A DNA stretch of 64,000 bases from Filosporella fistucella (lineage: Eukaryota > Ascomycota > Leotiomycetes > Helotiales): positions 1,240,001 to 1,304,000 of the forward strand of contig JAQJZZ010000013.1 in assembly GCA_030077755.1 (NCBI GenBank), in the 5' to 3' direction. Shown here one piece after another: positions 48,701 to 58,912 of the stretch (position 1 is its first letter; each line of letters opens with the position of its first letter). The translations under genes and the position numbers were made by a program. Under the pieces are notes generated by a model, which was given only the letters and a program-made list of their open reading frames with translations, ran no database searches and was not told where the DNA came from.

Positions 48701-49783
48701 ATGAAGCTCCGAACCTTTCTCCTCCTCTCTCCACTACTCTCAGTAACCTTTTCGAAACCCGTCCCTCTCAATGACGGCGACTCCACAAGAGAACTCTTAG
48801 GAGATCTCCTTACCGTTGGTGTCCGTACCTCCACCGGTCAAACGATTCAGAATATTCTCCTCGGTATCGAATTCGGGCATTCAGACATGTCTATCTCTCA
48901 AGCCACGGCCTGTGCAGCTCAAAGTCCATGCTGCATTTGGTACTCTGTCTCTCAGGCCCTCACAACGCTTTTCCTCGGCCGGGATAAACAATGTAACGAT
49001 GATGCTAGAGCAGCCATTCGACTCGGTTTCCACGACGCGGGAACATGGTCTAAAAGCAAAAAGGCAGCCGGACAGGATTTCGGCGGCGCAGATGGTTCGC
49101 TCCTCATCGCTGCTTTCGGGGAACAGAATAGAGGGGAGAACAATGGACTGCAGACCATCATCGTCAAGCTCCAGAAAATAGCAACGAAATATAAAGTTGG
49201 ACTCGCGGATCTGGTTCAATACGCTGCCAACCACGCAACAGTAACTTGTCCTCTCGGTCCGCGTGTTAGAACATTTGTCGGCCGAAAAGATGCCACACAA
49301 GCAGCTCCTGAGGGCCTTCTCCCCGACGTCCATGGCAAAGCGGATGAGTTGATAGGACTCTTTCAAGATAAGACAATAACTCCACATATGCTTGCCGCCC
49401 TGGTAGGCGCGCATAGCTGCTCTAAACAATTTGGGCAAGATATAACAAGGAAGGGACAAGCACAAGATAGCACGCCAGGAGTGTGGGATACAAAGTTTTA
49501 TAACGAGACATTGTCGACGACGAACAAGAAATTGTTTGTGTTTGAGAGTGATAAGGTGCTGAGTGCTGATCCGAGGATGAGTGTCGAGTGGAACAGCTTT
49601 ATTGGAGATCAGAGCCATTGGAATGAGGTATGTTTCCCTCGATTGAGCGATTTGGATCAAAGCTGACTGGAATAGGATTACGCGGCTGCATATGTGAGAT
49701 TGAGCCTGCTGGGTGTCAATAATATCAATGATTTGACGGAGTGCACTGGGAGTTTGCCAGCTGCTCGGCCGGTATTTCCTTGA
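48701..49783 (+). CDS. Secreted class II haem peroxidase (AA2), generic type
   Basis: The protein has 344 residues in two exons (48701-49627, 49676-49783). I chose the ATG at 48701 since it starts the signal peptide MKLRTFLLLSPLLSVTFS. The distal haem site is RLGFHDAGTWS (Arg107, His111), the distal calcium site GGADGSLL, and the proximal ligand His238 lies in LVGAHSCSKQF. TPGVWDTKFYNETL is the segment after the proximal His. The position five residues before the proximal His, which is the surface Trp in lignin peroxidase, is Ala here, and the residue three after it is Ser rather than the Mn-binding Asp. So it is probably a low-potential or generic peroxidase oxidising phenolics rather than a ligninase. 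It is convergent with the ECM15-like gene. Confidence 0.9.
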
Positions 49784-50155
49784 CCAGAGGAATAAAGTCC
49801 GACCTTTGATCATGAGAGCTTCACCTCGAGCCGAATTGTTCAATTGCGCAAGGAAAACTTTGTTCGCCTTCACATGAAAATATCGATGGAAAAGCGGACA
49901 ATAGCAACAGAAAGCAAGACTCGCAAATGACTGGGGTCGAACATACGAGAGACAAAAGGTGATGCACATCACTTGACTCACGAAACTATACCGAAGATTG
50001 TAGTGAAATTAAATGGAATGAGCTAAGGATTGGTCGGATTGTGAGGAGCAGAATGCGACTCGGCCATATCAGAATCAAATCGCATCTTCAATATACCCCA
50101 TCCAGGGCGTCACTATTTCATCACCTCCGCTATTCCGGCAGCCAAATCCAGTACT
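49784..50155. other. Convergent 3' flanks of peroxidase and ECM15-like gene
   Basis: No coding region is seen. A vaguely tRNA-like stretch at 49930-49990 does not fold into a complete cloverleaf. Confidence 0.45.
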
Positions 50156-50917
50156 CTATTTCTTCTCATCAGCAGCAAGAATACTTTGCACTTTCTCGAC
50201 TTTCTCTTGGAAGTGCTGTCTCTTGTCCGTCCTAGAGCAAACACATCAGCAACAATTCCCAATCCTTCGAAGGAGGAGAGTTCTACCTAGTTCCGGCTCG
50301 AATGTCAGTCTGTACCCGCAACACACCGTTTTGATGAACGAGCGTGTGTGCTTGGCCGATCAACTTCATTACGTCGTCCCAGCTACCTTCTGTGGGTGTG
50401 TGTTAGGAATTGAGGTATTGTTTGAAAGAGTTAGTCGTTGGGATCAGGAAGTTGAGTCTTTGGTGCAACTAGAGTGAAGAGATGTGCCGCAAGGAGAACG
50501 GAGCTAGTGCTTAGAACAGGAGGCGTAAATATCTCATCCACTCTCCTGTCTAAAGCGAAGAATTGCGAGAGAGAGAGACATAAAACATGTTGTACAAAAA
50601 ATCCAGATACAGTTTAATAGTAATATAATACATACCAACAGTCGTTCCCGCACTATGCATAGAATACTCTAATCCACTCGCCTTCATCAATCTCTGCACT
50701 GCCGCTACCTCATTCGAGACAGAAGCTGTAGGGGTGCCTATCTATTCCACATTAGCTTCCCATATCCCACTCATGTCCTTGTATCAACTTTAATTGAAGA
50801 TCCAACTTCAAGTCGTAAGGAAGGACAGATAAAATTCAAACGAACAGGAATGAGACAAAAATCCGCCACACACGCTGGCGGCGTAGGAAGATTAGCGTAA
50901 TCGATTTGGGATGTCAT
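50156..50917 (-). CDS. ECM15: UPF0045/ECM15-like thiamine-binding-fold protein
   Basis: The protein has 118 residues in four small exons (50917-50846, 50741-50636, 50389-50287, 50231-50156), adding up to 357 nt in perfect phase. It begins [20 protein letters not shown] and continues [80 protein letters not shown] and a short [13 protein letters not shown] end. This is the MTH1187/YkoF-like family (Thiamine_BP), ferredoxin-like small proteins that form tetramers and may bind thiamine or related molecules; yeast Ecm15 is the homologue. Intron 1 uses the unusual donor GTTCGT, and intron 2 is 246 nt. No single reading frame spans it, so simple ORF searches miss it. Confidence 0.88.
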
Positions 50918-51471
50918 TGCTGCCGATATCCTGATGATTTATCGAGCCAAGAGATGAAGCAGAGTATAAAGGATAGAAGGCGTGTGAACGAGGCGGAATA
51001 GTTCGGATGAGTGGCGTGTATTATAGCGGAAAAGTTGGATGTTGTAAATATTTGAGATTTGCCTAGGTAGTGAGGGGCAGTCACGTGGACTGCGGGGTGA
51101 TTTTGGCAGGAGGCTTCAGGGGATGAGCCTGTAACGATAGTGAGTTGAAGCCTGTAATTTAGCACCTCGACCACTAAAACAGACGGAGCCGGGACACGAA
51201 GCTTCATTCATCAAAGCCTGGAAGCAGCGACATTGGATGATGAGAATCTCAATATTTATTCCGCAATCTACTGTTAAGCTAGCAAATGAGCCGGTGAGGA
51301 ATGTGTGTGATATCAGGGACCAGATGAAAAACCCATGCAAGAATATCTCTGCTCTGTGACACGGGTGAGAACTTTTCCGCTCCAGCAAACCTTCTGCAAT
51401 ATCATCCCATATCTTGTATAAGTCCTAACGCCTTCATCATCCGAAAACGCCATTTCCTCCCAACTCTGTAG
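50918..51471. other. Intergenic stretch upstream of ECM15-like gene
   Basis: Promoter of the ECM15-like gene and 3' flank of the PARP gene. Short frames only. Confidence 0.45.
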
Positions 51472-53588
51472 TTACATGCGAACTCGGAAGAGGTAGCGAA
51501 GTCTGACCTGGGATATGTCATACGCAATGTACTCATTGTACTGGAGATAGGCACCCGGAACGTTCGTGTCGCCAGGTTTGACATTGGTGTCAGGCTACGG
51601 AAAGTTAGACATATTTCTGCTCATAGACTTTCTCACTTACTAATTTGGTACCCTTCAACGATGGGTGCACTATCTCCCCATCTTTCCACAAACTTGGTCC
51701 TGTTTGCCCTTGGCCCCAGGTTGACAACAATCCCTTCTGTTTAGCATCCTCGCCGGCACTATACGAAGCGTCTGTCAAAGTTTGCATGGGCTTACCGAGT
51801 TCTGCCTCGCAAAGAAGGAGCAAAGCAGTACCTCCAGAGATGTAGGGGCAACAATAATTGGCAGATTTGGAACTCATATCTGCCAGATAGATTCCCTTGC
51901 CGAACATGTATCCCGAAACTGGTGCCTCTGGAGGGGCAATACGTAAGCCTTGGCTCAAGATACCACCGAAGTTCGTGCAACGAGATCCGTGCCACAGGAG
52001 ACGGCGATCTTGAGGAGGGCCAAGAAAAGACTTTTCGAATCTGGCAGATTCTCCTTTGCGTTCGATGCGGAAGATTTGATCGATCGAGTAACTGGCGTTG
52101 TGAGTATGACCTTTTGTCTCAACGAGATATTGTTTGAGTTCGGTAAATTCCTGAGTGTTCTTCTTCAATGGTGTCATCTCATTGAGATTGAGACCCTTGA
52201 ATTGCTGATCAAGAACATTCAATTTCTCGGCATCCTTGGATGAATCCTTCTTCATGATGTTTGACGCATCTTTCATGTCGCTCAAGCTATCAAGAAGATC
52301 AACCTCTCGCTTCAACATATCATGACTTCCAATGACGGGAGGGCGGTTGCGACCGAAAGCGTGTGGGATGAGGGAGTAGAAAGCGTTGGACAACTCCTCA
52401 CACGCACTTTGAAAACTCATACCGTACTCGGATTGAGCTAAGTTGGCATCGTCGAGGACCGCCGACAAGTCCTTCAATGCTTGATATCCCCGAGCAATAG
52501 TGTTTTTACTCAGTTTGCCGAGTGGAAGTTTGTTGACATCGTAATTGAGTTCTGTCATAGTAGCTGCAAAGTATTGTTGATTGAAAATCAGCTCCATCAG
52601 ATCTTGGATAGCAGGGTCGAGTTTTGAGTCTGGTGCATCCAACTTGACTTCATCCTTTGATTCATCTTTGACAGCAGGGGTATCATCGTCCTCCGAATCC
52701 TCTGCATAGCTTCTTTCAATATATGTATACTTCCCAGACTTTGCCTTGGCGGCACGATCGGCCCATGCAAGACCGGTCTTGGTTTTGAATTTGTTATCAA
52801 AGTTCTTGAGAGCATCACCGAGTGATCCACCGCCGAGAGCAGCACTTTGGCCCCGCTCTCCAACTCTACCCCATCTTGTCCAGGTCTGGTAGTTGCCACC
52901 ACCATTGTGCAGCACCTAAAATAATTAGACTCGTCCGTACAAGGGACAGACAACATACCTGGACACGATAGAATTTGTTGTTGTTCTTGCCTGCATTGGT
53001 TTGATTCAGAGCTGCATCGTAGATGACTCCATCGGGTCCAATGTAGACTCGGTAATTGGCCTGTGGGAAATGTTCATCTGCTGGAATTTGGAGTTCTTTT
53101 GAGGGTGCGATGTTGGTTTCGCTTGATCCAATTGCCAATGCTGATTGGATGAATGGCGTGGATGACTGGGATCGTGATCGAGACGCATCGGGTGCTGCTT
53201 TCTTCTTGACTGGCTTCACATCTTCATCATCACTTACGGCGACAGAAACAGTTCGCTTCCGACCATTTGAAGAAGTTGCGGCAGAATCGAAACCGTAATC
53301 GCTCTCGTTCAGTTTCTTCTTTTGATCGAAACAATCGACGAGCCAATCGATGTTGACAATGTGAATGTCACGGGATTTTGCTTGCTTTACCTTGGCTGAT
53401 GGCTTTGCATAATCGGCTTCATTTGTGACTAAATGAGTTACATCCGTAGTGAGGGATTTGACAAGAATTCCACCGAGAGGAAGAATGAAATCCTTTTCGA
53501 GTGATGGTTGGGTCCGTCCAGGGAAGCTGCCACTTAGTGCGATGACGGCCCCCTGAAGAGGTGGAGCTGCGGCCTTCTTGGGTGGCAT
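51472..53588 (-). CDS. Poly(ADP-ribose) polymerase (BRCT-WGR-PARP; PrpA-like)
   Basis: The protein has 675 residues in three exons (53588-52959, 52915-51641, 51594-51472). Domains in order: BRCT (about 10-100; GAVIALSGSFPGRTQ, IDWLVDCFDQ), a basic nuclear-localisation-like linker (KPVKKKAAPD), WGR (about 185-290; YRVYIGPDG, WTRWGRVGERGQSA), the alpha-helical regulatory domain (LIFNQQYFAATMTELNYD) and the catalytic domain. The H-Y-E triad is complete: His in LLWHGSRCTNFGGIL (about 520), Tyr in GKGIYLADMSSKSANYC (about 553) and Glu in YLQYNEYIAYD (about 655, encoded by exon 3). Fungal PARPs of this type act in DNA-damage response and hyphal development. No zinc fingers are present, as usual in fungi. 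Confidence 0.95.
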
Positions 53589-54147
53589 TTTGCGATTGAT
53601 GAAGTGAGGAGGAGAAGAATTGAATTTTGTTCGGAATGCAACGAGAGAATTGATACCTACTATGCACCAGTTGACGGATCGAAAATCGGGAGGTTTGTCG
53701 AATGTTGATATCAAAGAAGAAGGGAGGCACAGCAGGTCAACATCACGTTTTTCCTTCCAGGCAACCGTCGCGTGATTGCCGCGCTAGTCCCACTTCTCAC
53801 GCTGGAATTGCTGAAAGGGGAAGTCACCCATCACGTTAGCACGTGATTGCGCGCTTCTGCCTGCTGTTGCCTTCCAACGGCGCAGCTGCCTCGACTTTAA
53901 ACCTGAACAGCAATTCACGACGACGCGCTAGGAAACAAATATCTCGAACTTTCGATGTCATAGACTTCTTTTCTCCTATTTCGATATGTTGCAAAACATC
54001 TCTTCGTACTGACTCCCGTTTCCCCGACTCCGTTTGGAAAGCCAGAGTGCTATCAGCACATACACTGTGAACATCATCTGACATTGGCAGACTCTCTCTT
54101 CGTTCTTGATACAAAAGTCCACCCGCTTGTCATTTACAAGTTTCGTC
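53589..54147. other. Divergent promoter region of PARP and F-box genes
   Basis: 559 bases between divergent starts. No coding region is supported. TCACGT/CACGTGAT-like words occur near 53742, 53772 and 53834-53845. Confidence 0.45.
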
Positions 54148-55920
54148 ATGTCTTCTAGTCAAATTACTGTCCCGCAAATAAGTGCACCCGCTCTTCAAGC
54201 CTCTCCACTGACATCAATTCCTCTCGAATGTCTCCTCCAAATTACTCGAAACCTCAACACACTAGACTACTGCAAGCTTCGCCTCACATGCAAGCAAATT
54301 GAGGATTCACTTTTCCATGCATTCTCTCGAGAATTCTTTTCGAAGAGACAATTCATGATCTCACCATTTTCTTTGCAAACCCTGGTTGATATATCAAAGT
54401 CCAGATTCTCTTCGAGTCTTACGCAGGTCATTATCGGATTGGAACAGCCGTTGAGGCAACTCGAAAGAGGCACTTTATCGCTTATTCGTTCGCCGAGAAT
54501 GTTAAAAGAGCTCTCATCAGAAGATACAATAGCGCAAGAGTATATCAACCAAATTCACCTCATCAACACCAATCAAGATATCAACCTACTTGTTGAAGCT
54601 TTCAAGAATTTGCCCAATCTGGTCACTATCGGAATGCGGGATTTCAACTCACGTTCACGATACAGAGATTATCCAAAAATCGACTGGAGAAGTATGTCCC
54701 ATTCTTTACTTAATACACAAAAGTAGCCACTGCGTTGAGTAATGTCATCGCTAACTTCAATGGTAGGTTACGGTGTCGGCAAGTTCCTAGAAGAGACTGG
54801 GATCCCTCTCACCATGCCACAACGAACCAATATATTTGCCCCAGATCATATCGGGAATGGTAGCTACAGCGCACGTGTCTTCCTCAATCTTTTGCTTGCC
54901 TTGGGACAGGCAAACCGTCGAGTCAAGAACTTTGAAATTATCTTGCGGCAGTACGTAAATTCCGCCCTGCATAGTCCAGAGAGACACAAAAGCCATATGC
55001 TTGAGCAGTTGCTTTGTTGCTAGGCTTATCGTATTGTCCTTTGAATATGAAACTTATTTTTCTACAGGTCAGGATTATGGGATCACGCTTTTGAGCTTCC
55101 CCAGTACATACAATCATCTGTTCATCCAGTATTAGCCAACTTGGAGACACTTTTTCTTGACCTTAATCCTAGCTTCATGCCTGCAAAAGTTGCGATCAAC
55201 AATGTCGCTACATTATGCATCAGCTATCGATTGATGAAGTTTCTCTCAAATACCGCACAGCTTGAGCATCTACGGCTAAACTTCCACTCTTCGGATATTA
55301 TGCGGGCTGGTTTTGACAACACTTTTGGTCAAGAGATGCCAAACGAATTGCTCTCTTGGCTTTCAAAGTCGCCATCCGATATCACCGTATATCCAACTCC
55401 AATTACAAAGGTACATGCCTATCCTCAACCCGTACAATTTTCGAACCTTCGCTTCATAGAGATTGGGTTCGTCCGAGTTGATTTCAAAGTCCTTCTGTCT
55501 TTGATTCGGAAATACCGTGCAAGCTTACGAGGGTTCAGCTTCCACAAGGTGTGCTTGTCAACGACCAATCCTGGCAGCGATGATGATGAAGTAACAATCA
55601 ACCTCTGGGCAAAGTTCTTTCAGGGGCTTTCGAAGTTGGACCTCAAATTGTCGAGTATGAATCTGTCCTTCATAACGCAAGAAGCCACAGGGAAGTTCGC
55701 GAACAAAGGCATCATACTTGCTGTATCATTTCAAGATTCCAAAATATACAATGTGAAGCACTGGGCGGGAACGGATAGCCAGAGTGGGTTGAGAGATTTT
55801 GTACACTTTGTAAAAGTCTCGAAACCTCCAACGCCACATACGACGCCTTCAGGTAGTGAAAACGATGATGATGGGGAGAATTCTGATGACGGAGACAACT
55901 CTGATGATGGTGGGTTGTAA
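54148..55920 (+). CDS. F-box-like protein with acidic C-terminal tail
   Basis: The protein has 526 residues in three exons (54148-54691, 54767-54950, 55068-55920), in phase. The N-terminal segment LTSIPLECLLQITRNLNTLD followed by CKLRLTCKQIEDSLFHAF fits a fungal F-box. F-box proteins recruit substrates to SCF ubiquitin ligases through Skp1. The rest resembles the poorly conserved helical/leucine-rich region of many fungal F-box-like proteins (EHLRLNFHSSD, FSNLRFIEIGFVRV, LRGFSFHKVCLS). The C-terminus has repeated GENSDDG/GDNSDDG units in an acidic tail. The substrate is unknown. It is divergent from PARP. Confidence 0.75.
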
Positions 55921-57297
55921 TGAGTGGCAAAGGTTATATTGAGGCTAAGCTTGCAACAGAAGAAATGGGCAGTGATGGAGACGATGGGAATAGTCACGAA
56001 GACGATGATTAGTCGATAATGATTAGCGACTGGACCCAAGATTGCTAGCAATTACCGACTCGCCTGAGGGTGCAAAAGCCTTGTATTGCTGTCTTATGTA
56101 TATCAGGCACATACTCGAGCTAGATAGCTGTTTTCAATCGACTCAAGCCAGACATAGCGTTGGTTGTCCACTGAAGCTCCGAAAATTAGCGATGGAAGTG
56201 ATTACTTTTAGAACATGTGTCACAACTCACCCCATGAACTGAATTGGATTGATCAGTAAAAATATCGATTGCTGAGGGATGATGAATTTGAACTCGATGC
56301 CTGCGTTTAGCAGATTGCTTTACTTCCCACAAGTGCTAGGACCAACATGCTAGATACTTGTACAGTATAACCTCGTAATCACAAGCTCAAGTACAAGTAC
56401 TTACTTATTGTTGTGGTAAACTCGGGGTTCTGCACTGAACTTCAGGGGACTTTCAGGGTGGTCGTCGCTAAACTTTTAGGGGTGATACCCTGAGCACGCT
56501 ATAAAAATTGACGAGTCTGCCTCGGCGAGCCTTTTCACAATGAACCATTTCGAAAACAGTTTCTTGTCATTCGTTTTTATCTCAATTACCTGAGATTTGC
56601 TCTACGGACTAGTCTTACGAGAAGTCAATACTCCACGCTCCTCGTTGGACGAAGAGAACGAGTTGTCAGTCTCACCAAGATAATTTTCTCATCCAGTGGA
56701 GGCTCATCAAGCCAGCGCTGACGTTTGTCTCTGAGGAGTCTCCACTGAACAAATAACAGGCCAGAACAACTGAGTCAGCAATATAAAAATAGATCTGTTG
56801 GCTAACCCGCCCGGAAGATTTTCAGCCCTGCCACCCGCCAACCTCTTTCGGGACCACCTTCCAACCACCACCCAACCACTCATGTCTTTTTACAGCAAAC
56901 ACACTTGAACATATCCATCGGTCTTCTTCGTCTGCCGGCGGCATTGCTGGTAATATAGCCTCACAAACGTATCTCTTGTTTCAGGATGCCTCTTGAGCCT
57001 GCGTGATAGCAGTTCGTACATGGACCAGCTCCACTTTTCTCGAACACAACGCTGACGACGTTCGTTGATGGAGGCGCAGCGATATACGGGTTTGCGTAAT
57101 GAGTGAGTTGGGGCTCCATACTTTTCAAGCCTTATCTTTTGTTTCTTCTCTATATCTCTTTCATATTGTTTCGTTGTTTGCTCCTTTGATACGATCTTTA
57201 TTGTTTCCATGCTACACAGTAAGATATTCATACCCAAAGATTATTCTTTCGACTGTATATCCATTTGACATTCCCAACAAATTCAACACACATCAAA
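55921..57297. other. Intergenic stretch, no gene supported
   Basis: About 1.4 kb with short frames only. A degenerate tRNA-like stretch on the minus strand (about 56280-56360) lacks a matching 5' acceptor strand. The final 200 bases are the leader of the PLC-like gene. Confidence 0.45.
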
Positions 57298-58464
57298 ATG
57301 CTCCCTTCGTTACTCACAGTCTCTGTGATACTTCTATCACTCACTAGCTTTGCACAGGCCATACCTCAAGGGTTTGGATTTGCATCGAGTTCAGCGGTGG
57401 CATCCACTACAGTTGCAGCAGCAGCAGCTTCAGTCTCGCAAGCAGCCGTATCAACAAGCACAGTAGCCTGCAACAACTCTCCAGAGCTATGTAATCGAAA
57501 CTACAACAATATCACACATATGGGAGCTCACGATGCTGCTTTCCTCAGAGACAGCAGTACCTCTTTCGCCACAGCTGGAAACCAATTCTACAATACCACC
57601 AAAGCCCTCCAGGCCGGACTACGTCTCCTGCAGGGACAAGTCCACAATCAAAATGGTACCCTCGAACTCTGCCACACATCCTGCTCTCTCCTCGACGCAG
57701 GAACCCTCGAAGAGTGGCTCAAGGAGATAAAAACCTGGATGGATGCCAACCCCAATGAAGTCGTCACAGTCCTCCTCGTAAACTCAGACGATCAATCAGC
57801 AGCAACATTCGGGTCCGTCTTCGCCTCGTCAGGTATCTCGACATATGGCTACACACCCAGCACAACCAGTGGTCCTCAAACTACATGGCCAACCCTCCAA
57901 ACCCTCATTACAGCCAATACCCGTCTCGTAACATTTATAACATCTATCACCTACGACTCAACCTATCCCTACCTCGTCCCCGAATTCTCCTTTGTCTTCG
58001 AAACAGCCTATGGCGTAACGTCCCTCTCGGGCTTCAACTGCACGCTCGACCGCCCTACCACCCTCTCTTCCTCTGCTGCAGCAATCTCATCCGGGTATCT
58101 CTCTCTCCTAAACCATTTCGCAGACACAGCACAAGCATTTGGTATCACCATCCCAGCCGTGTCTCAAATCGCCACTACAAATTCTCCAAATACGAACACG
58201 ACTGGTGCACTAGGCACACACGGAGAACTTTGTGCAAAGGAATTTGGCATCAAACCTACCTTCATCCTAGTTGATTTCTGGAACGTGGGTCCCAGTATAC
58301 AGACAGCGGATTTGTTGAATGGGATTACTGGAACCGGCAGAACGAGTTTTAGTACTGATGTTTTGACTGCCAGTTCAGCAGCGGGGAGAGTGGAGTGGAA
58401 TGTGGGCGTTATGGCTGCATTGGCGATGGGTGTTGTGGCTGTAGGAAACTTTGTTTGGTTGTGA
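57298..58464 (+). CDS. Secreted PLC-like phosphodiesterase, probably GPI-anchored
   Basis: An intronless gene of 388 residues. I chose the ATG at 57298 because it starts a good signal peptide (MLPSLLTVSVILLSLTSFAQ); an upstream in-frame ATG exists. An alanine/serine-rich linker precedes the catalytic-like domain: NNITHMGAHDAAFLRD carries the His/Asp region of the PI-PLC X fold, with GLRLLQGQVHNQNGTLELCH and WLKEIKTWMDANPNEVVTVL as the typical TIM-barrel blocks. Several N-glycosylation sites are visible (YNNIT, FYNTT, FNCTL). The end has a small-residue site (LTASSAAGR) followed by a hydrophobic tail (VMAALAMGVVAVGNFVWL), consistent with GPI attachment. The substrate is not known for this fungal subfamily. 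Confidence 0.85.
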   Translation: MLPSLLTVSVILLSLTSFAQAIPQGFGFASSSAVASTTVAAAAASVSQAAVSTSTVACNNSPELCNRNYNNITHMGAHDAAFLRDSSTSFATAGNQFYNTTKALQAGLRLLQGQVHNQNGTLELCHTSCSLLDAGTLEEWLKEIKTWMDANPNEVVTVLLVNSDDQSAATFGSVFASSGISTYGYTPSTTSGPQTTWPTLQTLITANTRLVTFITSITYDSTYPYLVPEFSFVFETAYGVTSLSGFNCTLDRPTTLSSSAAAISSGYLSLLNHFADTAQAFGITIPAVSQIATTNSPNTNTTGALGTHGELCAKEFGIKPTFILVDFWNVGPSIQTADLLNGITGTGRTSFSTDVLTASSAAGRVEWNVGVMAALAMGVVAVGNFVWL

Positions 58465-58912
58465 TGAGATATGAATAGTCTGCATTTTGATTTTAGTAGG
58501 CATAGCGATGGCGTTCCTTTCGGCTGGATGATCGATGGATAGGGTATACGGGACTGATAAAATTGCATATATATGGCGTTCAAGATAGTCTTCGGACTTT
58601 GGGTTTGAGAAAGAAGAGAGATTTTAGGGAAGGTGATAGAGTTTATTCTACCAATATGATACAGTTTGGCGCTTTAAGTCTTCAAATTTGTCCTCCGCCA
58701 TTTAATATGTATTTCCACCAACCAAAATAAAGACTCCCAAGAGGTTTTGCGCATTTCGAAAATCATCCGGAGATGCTAGTGTTGATGTGCTGACTCAGAA
58801 AAAGAATCATCGCATTAAGAGGTATAATATAGTCTGGCCCAAATACACATGAATCGAGCTCGTCATTTCGCTTACACCTTCAGACAATATTTTACATATT
58901 ATACACATTTGC
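58465..58912. other. Convergent 3' flanks, no gene seen
   Basis: 448 bases between the ends of the PLC-like and MRH4 genes. No coding signal is visible. Confidence 0.45.

Noticed and set aside
49930..49990. tRNA-like sequence on the minus strand
   Set aside because: A T-loop-like TTCGA motif is present, but the T stem and acceptor do not pair.
56280..56360. tRNA-like sequence on the minus strand
   Set aside because: An anticodon-like hairpin and a degenerate T loop can be seen, but the 5' acceptor strand is absent. At most a tRNA fossil.
56890..57237. 115-codon minus-strand open frame before the PLC-like gene
   Set aside because: It overlaps the leader of the PLC-like gene and is lysine/arginine-rich because of the pyrimidine-rich leader on the other strand.
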